64,000 nucleotides of DNA from an uncultured Kiritimatiellota bacterium (GCA_944389585.1 CALXMW010000005.1:62001-126000); one strand, 5' to 3'. Counted from the stretch's first letter, positions 50,914 through 60,221 are shown. A program made the numbers and translations. Notes: generated by a model from the letters alone, not told the origin.

Positions 50914-53900
50914 TCAGAGTTCGGGGAGGTGGCAGCAGGCGATGGCGTGGTCGTAGAGGACAGCGGTTTTGATGGGGATGCGTTTGCCGCGGAGGGCGGG
51001 GAAGTTTTCGGCCCAGGCGCCGAGGAGTTCGATGGCGAGCTCGCCGGTGGCGGGGTTTGAGGCGCGGATGCGCAGGTCGGTGGGGGCGAATCGGATGCCG
51101 GTGCCGAGGGCTTTGGAGATGGCTTCTTTGGCGCACCAGAAGCGGAGGACGGCGATGGGGCCGTCGCCGCTGCGGGTGGCGAGTTCTTGTTCTTCGAGGG
51201 TGAAGACGCCGCGGAGGAAGTCTTCGGTGAGGTCGCGGGAGGTGGATTCGACGTCGAAGCCGAGGTGGCCTTGGGTGGTGGCGCCGCCGATGACGAGGCC
51301 GGCGGTGTGGGCGATGGAGAGGTCGATGGGGGCGGAGATTTGTTGTTGCCAGTCGCCGAGGGGGTGGGGTTTGCCGAGTTCGTCTTTCCAGATGGCGATG
51401 TCGGCGGAGGGTTCGTAGAGGCGGAAGGCGTCGAGGAGGAGGCGGCGGACGGCTTCTTTGGCGGCGGTTCGGCCGAGGAGCCATTCGAGGCGGCGGGGTG
51501 GGACGCCGCCCATTTGGGCGAAGTCCTCGCGTTCGTTTTGGGTGAGGACGGCGGCGGCGAGGGCGTTGAGCCAGAGGCCGTTGTTGGCGATGAAGAAGTC
51601 TGGGTTGGCGTTGACGTAGAGGGCGCCGAGGATGGCTTTGTCGGGGCCGTCTTTGGCGGTTTTGGGGAGGATGGCGTCGGGGAGGGGCTGGGTGATGAAG
51701 TAGCGCGAGGGGTTCATCACGAAGTCGTGGAGGGCTTGGCCGGCGCGGCCGCCGACCTCTTCCCAGCCTTCGACGCGGAGGACGGGGTGGCCGGTGGCGT
51801 CGGTGGCGAGGATGTCGACCTGGAAGGTGCGGGGGGTGACGTTGGTGAGGCGCAGGGAGCAGCGCAGGCGGGTGCCTTCGGGGAGCCAGGCGGCGTAGTA
51901 GCGGATGGCCTTGCAGCGGAAGGGGAGGGAGATGGCGCCGTGGAAGCGCTCGTGGGAGCGCCAGAGGGGGAAGCCGGAGACGACGGCATCGAGGAGGAGG
52001 GGCAGGGCGCAGAAGAGGGGGTTGCGGGTGCGGCGTACGAGGGCGGCGCGGGAGGGGATGCGGATTTCGTAGTCGAGGCCGTTGAGGCCCCAGCCGACGA
52101 CGTTGCGGATGTTGCGCAGGAGGGGGCCTTGGAAGAGGCGGGCGGGGTAGATGTCGTCGGCCTTCCAGCCGACGTCGACGGGGCTGGCGAGGGGCTGGGC
52201 GGCGAGGTCGTCGGGGGGTTCGGGGATGGTGGGGCTGAGGATGAATTGGGCTTCCATGGCGACGCGGGGGGCGTCGTTCTGGTCTTCGCAGAGGCGGACG
52301 GCGACGGTGCGGTTGCCGGTGGGGGTGGGGTCGCTGAGGACGGTGGCGTTGAGGCGGAGCCCCAGGCGGCCGAGGGCGAAGGCGAGCCAGTGGGGGGCGC
52401 GGAGGTTCTCGATGCGGCGGAGGGCCAGGTCGGGGAAGAGGCGGTGGGCGGCCTCGGCCATGAGCTCGAGGCCGGAGGGGACGGAGAGGAGGGTGAGGCC
52501 GCGCGTCTGGGGGTCGCGCAGGGAGATGTTGGAGGAGCCGATGGCGTAGTCGTTGAGGTAGGGGAAGTCCGCCAAGCGCAGGACGCAGCGGAGCTCGAGG
52601 GTGGTCGCGGTGCGGCCGAGCTCTTGGGCGCCGCGCAGGAGGGGGCATTCGAGGCCGCCGGCGGGGACGTCCGCGGGGAGGGCGTGCAGGTGGGTGGCGC
52701 CGGCTTCCTCGGGGGCCGTGGCGGCGACCATGGAGAGGATGCGCTGGGCATCGATGAGCTCGGGGCGGATGGCCGGGAGGCTGCGCGAGAGGTGGACGGT
52801 GAGGGCGGCGGCGCCTTCCTCGTGGAGGGGGGCGGAGAGGTCGAGGCGCCGCGCATGGGCGAAGAAGCGGAGCCCGGAGTAGTCGATTGGCACGCCGTTG
52901 GCGGCGAGGAGCCCCAGCGCCTGGCCCACCTGGACGCCGCCGGAGCGGTGCAGGATGTGCATGGGGATGACGGCCACGGCCTCGCGCCCGGCGAGGTTCT
53001 TGGCGATGAGGGGGGAGAGGAGTCCGCGCGCGCCGACCTCGACGAAGAGGCGGCAGCCGTCGTCGTACATCCGGCGGATCATGGCGCGGAAGTCGAGGGG
53101 CTCCATCATCTGGGCCATGAGGCCGTCGACGACGGCGGAGGTGGAGCGCCCCATGGGGGAGGCGTCGACGCAGGAGTAGAAGGGGATCTGCGGCTCGCAG
53201 TTGACGTATTTGACGAAGAAGTCGCGGAGGCGGCGGCGCATGTGCGCGTCGCCGTGGCCGGAGTTGAAGGGGGCGGGGAGGGGTTCGGCCACGGAGACGC
53301 CGCCGCCGTTGTGGATGGCAATCTCGGTCTCGGCTTGCTTTTCGGGGGAGACGGCCATCACGCAGTCGTCGTCCGTAAGGATTTGGGTGAGGACGACGCG
53401 CCCGGGGTCGCGCAAGGCCAGCTCGCGGAGGCGCGCGACGTCGATGCCCGAGACGGTGAGCTGCACCCAGGGGGTGCGGTCGCGGCCCTCCGTGCCGAGG
53501 CGCAGCAGCATCCGGCCCGCGTCGCGGAGGATTTGGACGAGGCGGAACTTGGGGTCGTGGTGCGTGGCGTGGAAGGCCGAGAAGGCCCCCAGCCCCACGC
53601 CGCCCACGGCGTCCGGCCGCACGCCGACGGATTTGAGGAAGTCGGCGAAGACCTTGCTGGCAAGGTAGGTGGAGGCGGAGGCCAAGAGCGGCAGGAAGGC
53701 CTGCGAGGCGCTGAGCGGCAGGGTGTGCTCGGGCGAGGTGGAGAAAAGCCACTCGGAGGGCGAGGCGACGTCGCAGAAGCCCGCGAAGGCCTCCTCCATG
53801 TCGTCGAAGCGCTCGCGCACGCCGTCGAAGGTGAGCGCAAGGTCGCGCATCATCTCCAGGTGGAAGCTCCCCGTGCCGGGAAAGACGTAGGCGAGCTTGC

Positions 53901-54210
53901 CGCCGTGGAGCGCCAGCGGGCGGGTGGTGAAGAAGACGCCGGATTTCTCGCGTGTCCGCGTGCGGCCGCTGCGCAGGGCCTCGAGGGCGAAGCGGAGCTT
54001 GCGCGCCATCTCCCCCAGGCTCGCCACCCACAGCCCGGCCACGCACTGCTTGCCGCGCGCGTCGCAGGTGGCGGTGTAGACCACGTCGATCATGCGGATG
54101 CCGTGGCTCTTGGTGACGAAGTCGAGCACCCGCGCGATGGTCTCGGCCAACGCCTGCGGCGTCTCGGCGCCGATCAGGCAAAGCACGCCCTCGGAACGTT
54201 CCAGCGCCAT
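50914..54210 (-). CDS. Acyltransferase-dehydratase-phosphopantetheinyl transferase fusion, AT and DH apparently inactive
   Basis: A 1098-residue protein in three parts. Residues about 105-420 follow an FabD/PKS acyltransferase (VFPGTGSFH at the start, FVEVGARGLLSPLI late), but the GHSxG elbow reads G204-V-G206-L-G, so the nucleophilic Ser is Gly206. Residues about 535-830 look like a PKS double-hotdog dehydratase; the HxxxG motif reads DYAIG, with Tyr555 in place of His, while Asp741 (LLLDAVV) remains. Residues about 900-1098 are a Sfp-type 4'-phosphopantetheinyl transferase with GFDVES (Asp986) and FWCAKEAISKALG (Lys1028, Glu1029, Lys1033), all intact. It lies 13 nt after the ketosynthase gene. 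The alignments were made by eye. Confidence 0.75.
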   Translation of the reverse strand: MALERSEGVLCLIGAETPQALAETIARVLDFVTKSHGIRMIDVVYTATCDARGKQCVAGLWVASLGEMARKLRFALEALRSGRTRTREKSGVFFTTRPLALHGGKLAYVFPGTGSFHLEMMRDLALTFDGVRERFDDMEEAFAGFCDVASPSEWLFSTSPEHTLPLSASQAFLPLLASASTYLASKVFADFLKSVGVRPDAVGGVGLGAFSAFHATHHDPKFRLVQILRDAGRMLLRLGTEGRDRTPWVQLTVSGIDVARLRELALRDPGRVVLTQILTDDDCVMAVSPEKQAETEIAIHNGGGVSVAEPLPAPFNSGHGDAHMRRRLRDFFVKYVNCEPQIPFYSCVDASPMGRSTSAVVDGLMAQMMEPLDFRAMIRRMYDDGCRLFVEVGARGLLSPLIAKNLAGREAVAVIPMHILHRSGGVQVGQALGLLAANGVPIDYSGLRFFAHARRLDLSAPLHEEGAAALTVHLSRSLPAIRPELIDAQRILSMVAATAPEEAGATHLHALPADVPAGGLECPLLRGAQELGRTATTLELRCVLRLADFPYLNDYAIGSSNISLRDPQTRGLTLLSVPSGLELMAEAAHRLFPDLALRRIENLRAPHWLAFALGRLGLRLNATVLSDPTPTGNRTVAVRLCEDQNDAPRVAMEAQFILSPTIPEPPDDLAAQPLASPVDVGWKADDIYPARLFQGPLLRNIRNVVGWGLNGLDYEIRIPSRAALVRRTRNPLFCALPLLLDAVVSGFPLWRSHERFHGAISLPFRCKAIRYYAAWLPEGTRLRCSLRLTNVTPRTFQVDILATDATGHPVLRVEGWEEVGGRAGQALHDFVMNPSRYFITQPLPDAILPKTAKDGPDKAILGALYVNANPDFFIANNGLWLNALAAAVLTQNEREDFAQMGGVPPRRLEWLLGRTAAKEAVRRLLLDAFRLYEPSADIAIWKDELGKPHPLGDWQQQISAPIDLSIAHTAGLVIGGATTQGHLGFDVESTSRDLTEDFLRGVFTLEEQELATRSGDGPIAVLRFWCAKEAISKALGTGIRFAPTDLRIRASNPATGELAIELLGAWAENFPALRGKRIPIKTAVLYDHAIACCHLPEL

Positions 54211-54223
54211 CAGCGCACCCCCT

Positions 54224-55624
54224 TCATTCCGAGACCTCCTCGAGCGTCGCCGCCCCGGCCCTGCCGAAGCGCGAGAGCGTGGAGACGGCCAGGCGCCGCT
54301 TGCGCGTGGAGGCCGCGATCCACGGGCGCGCCTCCTGCACCCAATAGCACGCCTGATCCGGCGCGAGGGCGGGCGCGAAATCGTCCACCGGCGTCACCGA
54401 GGGCGGGAGCACGCGGTGCCCCACGGCCAGCACGCCCTTGAGCACGCCCAGCGCCCCGGCCGCCGTGAAGGCGTTGCCGAAGGCCGTCTTCGCCGAGCCC
54501 AGGGCCAGGAGCGGGATGTGCGCGCCGCGGTTGTTGGTCATGAGGCGCAGCACCGCGCGCTCGGCCTCGTCCTCCTCGCCGATGCCGGAGGCGTTCATCT
54601 CCCAGTAATCCACGTCCCGGAAGCCGTTCGGCAGACGGCGCAGGGCGCGGTGGAGGGCGCGGCGGAGGCTCTCCTCCAGCCCGCCGTCGGCGGGCGGCAG
54701 GCCGGCGACGACCGCGCTGCCGTGGAGCTTGGCGTAAGGGCGCGTACCCTCGCGGCGGGCGTCGCTCAGGCGGCGGAGCACGAAGGCCGCGCCGCCCTCG
54801 CCGGGGAGCGTCCCCTTCGGGTCGGAGGAGAAGGGGGCGAGCGCGCGGAGCGGGGAGAAGGGGGTGAGCGCGGCCTCGCCGGCCAGCTGGGTGGGCGGGA
54901 TGGGCGGCTGCAGGGCCACGACCGCGGCCACGTCGCACTGGCCCAGGCGCAGGGCGTTCGCCGCGGACTCGAGCCCCGCGAAGACGGAGGCCTCGCCCAT
55001 CGCGCATTGGCAGGCCATGTCGCACGCGCCGAAGGTCTGCGCGAGCAGGCGCACCACGCCCTCGCCTCGCGCCAGCTCCAGCTGGCGATGCTTGAGGAGC
55101 GGCAGGGTGTCGGAAAGCTCCTCGCGCAGCCTCTTGATCTGCCCGAAGGTCGCGCCGGGGAAGAAGCGCTGCAGCGTGCCGACGATCTGCCCGATGGCCG
55201 CGGCGTGCCACATCCAGTTCATCGCCGCCGGGTTGAAGGCCGAGTCGTAGCCCACGTAGAGCGCCAGGCGGTCGGTGCGCCCCTCGCCGGGCGAGGGCGC
55301 GAGCCCCGCGTTGGCCAGCGCGTCGTGGATGAGCTGCGCGGCGAACCAGAAGTCCGGGTTGTCCCCCACGCCCAGGTCGGTCGGCAACGGGATGTGGTCG
55401 GCCCGGCACGCGAAGTTCTCGCCCAGCGCGGCGCAGACCTCCGGGGCGCGGCACCCGGGCAGGAGCGCCTCCACCAGGCGCCCCGCGTCGGCGTCGGAAT
55501 ACGGCTCCAGGAAGCACTGCTTGCGCAGGGTGGCCTTCCAAAAGGCGCGCGGCGTGGGCGCGCCGGCGAAACAGCCGCTCACGCCGGTGAACACAACGCT
55601 CTCGCTCTCCGCGGAGGTAATCAT
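54224..55624 (-). CDS. Beta-ketoacyl synthase-like protein lacking both catalytic His residues
   Basis: A 466-residue thiolase-fold protein of the KAS II/PKS type. The two His motifs are altered: EAHGTGT reads EMNASGI (Asn344) and K-x4-GH reads KTAFGN (Lys379 kept, Asn384). The nucleophile elbow is unusual, CDMACQCAMGEASVF (201-215); depending on the alignment the active Cys is Cys205, Cys207 or replaced by Glu211. This suggests a chain-length-factor or pseudo-ketosynthase role. No acyl carrier protein gene is in the window. The ATG follows a -10 box by 6 nt (leaderless), 19 nt after the recO stop. Confidence 0.8.
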   Translation of the reverse strand: MITSAESESVVFTGVSGCFAGAPTPRAFWKATLRKQCFLEPYSDADAGRLVEALLPGCRAPEVCAALGENFACRADHIPLPTDLGVGDNPDFWFAAQLIHDALANAGLAPSPGEGRTDRLALYVGYDSAFNPAAMNWMWHAAAIGQIVGTLQRFFPGATFGQIKRLREELSDTLPLLKHRQLELARGEGVVRLLAQTFGACDMACQCAMGEASVFAGLESAANALRLGQCDVAAVVALQPPIPPTQLAGEAALTPFSPLRALAPFSSDPKGTLPGEGGAAFVLRRLSDARREGTRPYAKLHGSAVVAGLPPADGGLEESLRRALHRALRRLPNGFRDVDYWEMNASGIGEEDEAERAVLRLMTNNRGAHIPLLALGSAKTAFGNAFTAAGALGVLKGVLAVGHRVLPPSVTPVDDFAPALAPDQACYWVQEARPWIAASTRKRRLAVSTLSRFGRAGAATLEEVSE

Positions 55625-55630
55625 GGCGTT

Positions 55631-55639
55631 AGTATAGCA
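55631..55639 (-). promoter_or_regulatory. Extended -10 promoter for the KS/AT-DH-PPT cassette, leaderless
   Basis: Leftward GGTTTGCTATACT: TGC-TATACT ends 6 nt before the ATG at 55624. It fits entirely in the 19-bp gap after recO, so the cassette has its own promoter. Confidence 0.72.
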
Positions 55640-55643
55640 AACC

Positions 55644-56471
55644 TTACCCGATCAGGAGGTCAAGCACGGTGCGCCGGGGGCCCGGCGGCAGGTCGAGGTG
55701 CGCCGAAAGGAAGACGCCGAGGAAACGGCGCAGCCCGAAGACCCCGGGGAAGGGCTCGGGCCGCCCCAAGTCGTCGCGGCGGCCCGCGGCGCGGGCGTCG
55801 GCGAGCGTCTCGGCCAACGGATGGGCCAGGAAGCGCCGGTAAAGCGCGGGGATGTCGTCGTGCAGCGTCAGGGTGGGGGGCGTGCGGAGGCGCGAGGGCC
55901 GGTGCCCGCAGACGAAGCGGCCCTCCTCCACCGAGAAGAGCCGCCGCGGCGCGGGCGGGCACGCCGCGCACGGCGAGAAGTCCGGCCCCAACCCCACCGC
56001 GTGCAGCAACGTCGCCTCGAACCAAAGCAGGGCGAGCGTGGCCTCGTGCGGCGCACAGGCGGGGAGGACGTCCAAGAGCCCGCCCAACGCCCGGTAGAGC
56101 GCCGGGTTCGCCATCCCCGGCTGCGCCGTGCGCAGGGTCAGGTCGCAGGCATACGCCGCCGCCTCGGCCCCGCGCCACGTGCCCCGCAACCCCTCGCGCA
56201 ACGCCAGGGGCGCGCACTCGCGGATGTGGTGGACGCCGTTGCGCTCGCGGGCGTAGAAGACGAGTTCGCAGGTGTAGCCCACGTCGTAGCGCCCCACGAA
56301 GCCGCTCTTGGGGCGCTGCGCGCCCTTGACGGGCGTGGTGACGCGCCCGTGCCCCGCCGTCAGCCACGTGACCATCTGCGAGGTCTTGGAGAAGGGGCGC
56401 ACGTTCAGGCAGAGGGCCTCGTCCTTGATCAGCGCGGCGCCCTGCGCCGGGTGCTCACGCGCGGAAGTCAC
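55644..56471 (-). CDS. recO: DNA repair protein RecO
   Basis: About 275 residues. RecO loads RecA with RecF and RecR. Family features are the N-terminal OB fold (IKDEALCLNVRPFSKTSQMV, then GHGRV and the KGAQRPKS loop), the helical middle, and a zinc-binding-type cluster (CAACPPA and FVCGHR). The frame has no ATG before the OB fold; I place the start at a GTG at 56471, which overlaps the end of the dehydrogenase gene by 17 nt. A start nearer to LIKDEA is possible. Confidence 0.85.
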   Translation of the reverse strand: MTSAREHPAQGAALIKDEALCLNVRPFSKTSQMVTWLTAGHGRVTTPVKGAQRPKSGFVGRYDVGYTCELVFYARERNGVHHIRECAPLALREGLRGTWRGAEAAAYACDLTLRTAQPGMANPALYRALGGLLDVLPACAPHEATLALLWFEATLLHAVGLGPDFSPCAACPPAPRRLFSVEEGRFVCGHRPSRLRTPPTLTLHDDIPALYRRFLAHPLAETLADARAAGRRDDLGRPEPFPGVFGLRRFLGVFLSAHLDLPPGPRRTVLDLLIG

Positions 56472-57351
56472 GGCGGTAAATCCCCAGCCATTCCGCGAAG
56501 GCGCGATCCAGGTAATCCGGCGCGAAGGCCGAGGCGTGCGGCAGCAGGAAACACCGCGGCGCCCGGCGCAACGGCCCCGCCTCCGGGTAGGGCTCCTCCT
56601 TGAAGACGTCGAGGAACGCGGCGTGGAGGGCCCCGCCCTCGAGCGCGGCGCGGAGGGCCTCCTCGTCGATGGCGTTGCCGCGGCCCAGGTTGATGACCAC
56701 GGCGTGGCGGGGCAGGAGCGCCAGGCGCCGCGCGTCGAGGATGTCGTCCGTCTCGGCCGTCGCGGGCAGGGCCAGGACAAGCGCGTCCGCGCCCGCCAGC
56801 AGCCCGTCCAGCTCGCCCAGGTTCGCGTGCGTCACCCCCACGACGCGCACACCGAGGGCCTCGAGTTTCGCGCCGACGGTTTTGCCGATGTGGCCATAGC
56901 CCAGGATGACCGCCCGGCTCCCGGCCACCGCGCACCGCCCCGGCACATGGATGGGCCACGGTTCCCCCGCCGCGCACAGCCCCAGCCCGGGCAGGAGCCC
57001 GCGCCGCACGGCCAGGAGCATCCCCACCGCAGTCTCGGCCATCAGCTCGCCGTGGAACGTCCCATGCGTCAGGCGGATGCGCTCGGGGATGCGCGCGCCC
57101 AGCAGCTCGCGCCCCGCCGCGGGCGTGGCCAGCCACTTGACGCGGTAGGTCAGCGGCAGCCACGCCTCCGAGAAGGTGAAGGTCATCACATACGTGGCCT
57201 TGGCGAGGTTCCGCACGAAGTCTTCCTGCGTCTCGGCGTGGACGACGTCCAGCTCCGGCACCTCCGCCGCCCAACGCGCCACCTGTTCGCGCGTGGCGAT
57301 GAAGTCGGAGACGCCGCGGTAACTCAGCCAAATCAGCAACATCGGTTTCAT
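56455..57351 (-). CDS. D-isomer-specific 2-hydroxyacid dehydrogenase
   Basis: A 298-residue NAD-dependent oxidoreductase. The Rossmann motif is GYGHIGK (about 150); the catalytic set is Arg in NLGRGNAID, Glu in VFKEEPYP and His in LLPHASAF. The order fits the GhrA/SerA superfamily; the substrate (glyoxylate, hydroxypyruvate or another 2-oxo acid) cannot be told. It lies between rpoN (9 nt upstream) and recO. Confidence 0.87.
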   Translation of the reverse strand: MKPMLLIWLSYRGVSDFIATREQVARWAAEVPELDVVHAETQEDFVRNLAKATYVMTFTFSEAWLPLTYRVKWLATPAAGRELLGARIPERIRLTHGTFHGELMAETAVGMLLAVRRGLLPGLGLCAAGEPWPIHVPGRCAVAGSRAVILGYGHIGKTVGAKLEALGVRVVGVTHANLGELDGLLAGADALVLALPATAETDDILDARRLALLPRHAVVINLGRGNAIDEEALRAALEGGALHAAFLDVFKEEPYPEAGPLRRAPRCFLLPHASAFAPDYLDRAFAEWLGIYRRDFRA

Positions 57352-57360
57352 GTCTGTCCT

Positions 57361-58839
57361 CTACGTTGTGGCGGCGCGCCGCCGTTCGCGGGTGGAGGCG
57401 ATGCCCAATTGCTCGCGATACTTCGCCACCGTCCGCCGCGCCACGGGGATGCCCCGCGCGGACAGGGCCTCGGCCAAGGCCTGGTCGGAGAGCGGCCGCG
57501 CGGGGTCTTCCGCCTCGACGAGCGCCCGCAGCGCGCCTTTGGCCTGTTGGTCGGAGACGGCCTCCTCGCCCCCGGCGGCCAAGGCATGGGTGAAGAAATC
57601 GGCCAGCGGCAGGAGCTTCCGGCTCGTCGCCACGCGCACGGCCTTGTCCCGCACCACGCGCGAGACGATGCTCTTGTCGTAGCCGACGGCCTCCGCCACC
57701 TCCTTCTGCAGCAAGGGCTTGAGCGCCGCGGGGTCGCCGCCGCTGTCCAAAAAGGCCCCCTGCCGGTCGAAGGCCGCCTGGGCCACGCGCCGCAACGTGT
57801 CGTTGCGCTCCTGATAGGCCTCCGCCCCCAGCCGCGCCTGCTCGGCCAGGGCCGTGACGCAGGCGCGCTCGTCGTGCGTCCTGGCCGCGGCGCGGGCGGC
57901 CTCGACGGCGCCCTCGTCCACGCGGAAGAGGGGGAAGCGGCGCTCGTCGCAGACGGCCCGCCAGCGTCCGTCCGGCCCGCGCAGGGCCACGATCTCCGGG
58001 CTTTCCAACGGCTCGGCGGGCGCGAAGGCGCGCCCCGGGAAGGGGTTGAGTGTCCGCAGATAGGCCAGGGCCCGCGACAGTTCCTCGGGCGTGCAACGCA
58101 GGCTCCGCGCCAACCCTTCGCGCGACTCCGTGAGCACGCTTCCCAAGCGGTCGCACAGGCGCAGGTACAGCCCCCGCTCGGGCAGGGTGCGCGGGTCGGC
58201 GCGGGTCTGCAGGGCCAGGCATTCGGCCAGCGACCGCGCGCCCACGCCCACGGGGTCGAGCGTCTGCACGGCGCGGATGGCTTCTTCCACGTCGGCCTCG
58301 GCGAAGTCCGCGGGCGGGCGCCCGCCGTTGGCTTGCCACCAATCGGCCAGGAGGTCGTGGACGCCCTCGCGCAGGTAGCCGTCGGCGTCCAGCGCGTCGC
58401 ACACCAGGAGCGTCAGGTCGCGGCGGGGGCCCTCGGGCATCTGTTCGCGCACCTGCCGCGCCAGATGGCGGTAGAGCGTCTCGGGCACGGTCTGCGTCTC
58501 GAGCAGCCAATCGTGGCGGCGTTCGGCCTCGGCCTGCACGGCGGGGTCGGCCTGGTCGCCGAAGCCCTCGAGCGAGGCGTTGAGGTAATCGAGATCCTCG
58601 GCCTCGTCCTCGGCCGAGGCCGCGCGTTCCGCCGCCGCGTCCAGCGACACCGCCCCGTCGAGCGGCTCGGCGTATTCCAGGAAAGGGTTCTGCTCCGCCT
58701 GGCGGCGGAGCTCCGCGCACAGCTCCGGCAAGGCCAGGGGCAACAGGCGCAGACGTTGCCGCGCCTGCATGGAGAGCGTCGTCTCCTGCGCCTGGCGCTG
58801 CCGTTGCGCCGCTCCGAGGCTTTGTGCGAGCCCGGGCAC
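57361..58839 (-). CDS. rpoN: RNA polymerase sigma-54 factor
   Basis: About 492 residues. The Gln/Leu-rich region I is at the start (LAQSLGAAQRQRQAQ, then LRLLPLALPELCAELRRQAEQNPFLEY), an acidic region II follows (SAEDEAEDLDYL), then the core-binding domain and a C-terminal helix-turn-helix with the RpoN box ARRTVAKYREQ. There is no ATG ahead of region I. I place the start at GTG 58839, 13 nt after GGAGG; a TTG at 58851 overlapping the upstream stop (TTGA) is the alternative. The sigma-54 promoter of clpB at 17317 is a visible target. Confidence 0.9.
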   Translation of the reverse strand: MPGLAQSLGAAQRQRQAQETTLSMQARQRLRLLPLALPELCAELRRQAEQNPFLEYAEPLDGAVSLDAAAERAASAEDEAEDLDYLNASLEGFGDQADPAVQAEAERRHDWLLETQTVPETLYRHLARQVREQMPEGPRRDLTLLVCDALDADGYLREGVHDLLADWWQANGGRPPADFAEADVEEAIRAVQTLDPVGVGARSLAECLALQTRADPRTLPERGLYLRLCDRLGSVLTESREGLARSLRCTPEELSRALAYLRTLNPFPGRAFAPAEPLESPEIVALRGPDGRWRAVCDERRFPLFRVDEGAVEAARAAARTHDERACVTALAEQARLGAEAYQERNDTLRRVAQAAFDRQGAFLDSGGDPAALKPLLQKEVAEAVGYDKSIVSRVVRDKAVRVATSRKLLPLADFFTHALAAGGEEAVSDQQAKGALRALVEAEDPARPLSDQALAEALSARGIPVARRTVAKYREQLGIASTRERRRAATT

Positions 58840-58847
58840 GGGAGCGT

Positions 58848-59402
58848 TCAATCCTCCAGGAGCGCGTCGGCGAAGGTCTGCCGCGCGGTCTCCTCGCCGC
58901 ACACCTTGGCGATGATGGCGCGGGCGAAGTCCTTGAAGCGGCCCGGCCCCTCGGCCGTGATGAGGTTGCCCGAGACGACCGCCTTCTCGCGGCGGTAGCA
59001 CTCGCCCAACGCCGCGGTGAAGTCCGGCGCGGGGTAGCACGTGGCGGGGCGCCCGGGCAGGAGGCCCGCGGCCGTCAGCACCAGCGCGGGGGCCGCGCAG
59101 ATGGCGCAGACCAGCTTGCCGGCCGCGTCGTATTCCCTGACCAGCTCCAGCACGCCCTGCGTCGCCGCGAGGGCCTGCGAGCCGCCGAGGCCGCCGGGCA
59201 GGATGACGCCGTCGAAGCGCGTGCTGTCCAGCTCCGTCAGGCAGAGCTCCGCCTCCACGGCCACGCCGTGCGCCCCGAGCGTCAGGGGCGTGGTGTTCAG
59301 CGTGCAGGTCTCCGTCTCGACGCCCGCGCGGCGCAGCAGGTCAAGCGTCCCGAGCGCCTCGATTTCCTCAAAACCGTTTGCCAGCAACATCACAAGGGCC
59401 AT
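58848..59402 (-). CDS. DJ-1/PfpI family protein
   Basis: A 184-residue protein of the class I glutamine-amidotransferase-like fold: MLLANGFEEIEALGTLDLLRRAG at the start (Glu15 in the usual place), LPGGLGG, and the nucleophile Cys102 in AICAAPALVL. The closest pattern is YajL/ThiJ-type, linked to glyoxal detoxification and protein protection. GGAGGA lies 6 nt before the ATG. rpoN overlaps or directly follows its stop. Confidence 0.9.
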   Translation of the reverse strand: MALVMLLANGFEEIEALGTLDLLRRAGVETETCTLNTTPLTLGAHGVAVEAELCLTELDSTRFDGVILPGGLGGSQALAATQGVLELVREYDAAGKLVCAICAAPALVLTAAGLLPGRPATCYPAPDFTAALGECYRREKAVVSGNLITAEGPGRFKDFARAIIAKVCGEETARQTFADALLED

Positions 59403-59429
59403 CGTCGTTCCTCCGAAAGAGTCCCCGCC

Positions 59430-59438
59430 ATTGTACCA
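59430..59438 (-). promoter_or_regulatory. Extended -10 promoter for the DJ-1/rpoN run
   Basis: Leftward GTTTGGTACAAT: TGG-TACAAT ends 27 nt before the DJ-1 ATG, with a normal Shine-Dalgarno in between. rpoN, the dehydrogenase and recO have no promoter of their own that I can see. Confidence 0.6.
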
Positions 59439-59467
59439 AACGCCCGCCCCGCCGCGCGAGGCCGGGC

Positions 59468-60214
59468 TCAGAAAATCACCACGGTGCGGTAGGGGTCGAA
59501 GGCCGCGGCGATGCGGTCCTTCTCGGTCTCCGGGAGCGGGCAGCGGGCCAGGTTGAGCACCTTGAGGGTGCGCCAGGCGGAAAGGTCGGCGGGCAGGCGC
59601 GAGACCTTGGTGCGGGAGAGGTCGAGCCACTCGAGCCCCGCGCCGAGGTCGTCCGGCACGGCGGCGATGGGGTTCCCCGCGAGCGTCAGCTGACGGAGCG
59701 TGGCGGGCTTGGCCGGGGTCTCGGCGAGGGCGTTGTCGGCCAAATAGAGCCGCTCGACGGTCGCCGGCAGGGGCGGCAGGGCGGCAAGCTTGTTGTTGTT
59801 GAGGCGGAGCCAACGCAGGCGCGTCCGCGAAAGGTCGGGGAGCGCGACGAGCAGGTTGCGGTCGAGGTTGAGATACTCCAGCCCGGCCCACGCGGAGGCG
59901 GATTGCGGGAGGCCGGTGAGGCTGTTGTCCGCCAACCACAACCGCGTGACGCCGCCCGGCACGAGCCCTTCGGGCAGGGCCATGAGGCGATTGGCGCAGA
60001 GGTTCAGCTCGCGCACCGTCTCCGGGACGCGCAGGGCGTAGACCCGCGCGGCGCCGACCCCCCGCAGATGGAGCGCCGTCACCTCCCGCGTCAGCGGCGG
60101 GATGGGCGCCTCGGCGCCTTCCACGAAGACCTCCGCGGCCCAACCGCGCGCCGCCGCGAACGCCGCCGCCAACAAAAGCCCGCGCGCCAGGCCCCTCATC
60201 AACTTCCTGTCCAT
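59468..60214 (-). CDS. Secreted leucine-rich repeat protein
   Basis: A 248-residue protein with a signal peptide (about 1-28, cleavage near ARGWAAE) and about eight leucine-rich repeats of 21-23 residues (for example LEYLNLDRNLLVALPDLS and VERLYLADNALAETPAKP). It ends without an anchor, so it is periplasmic or extracellular and probably binds a protein. No partner is suggested by the neighbours. The ATG lies 7 nt after a -10 box, with no Shine-Dalgarno. Confidence 0.82.
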   Translation of the reverse strand: MDRKLMRGLARGLLLAAAFAAARGWAAEVFVEGAEAPIPPLTREVTALHLRGVGAARVYALRVPETVRELNLCANRLMALPEGLVPGGVTRLWLADNSLTGLPQSASAWAGLEYLNLDRNLLVALPDLSRTRLRWLRLNNNKLAALPPLPATVERLYLADNALAETPAKPATLRQLTLAGNPIAAVPDDLGAGLEWLDLSRTKVSRLPADLSAWRTLKVLNLARCPLPETEKDRIAAAFDPYRTVVIF

Positions 60215-60221
60215 GGCGCCT

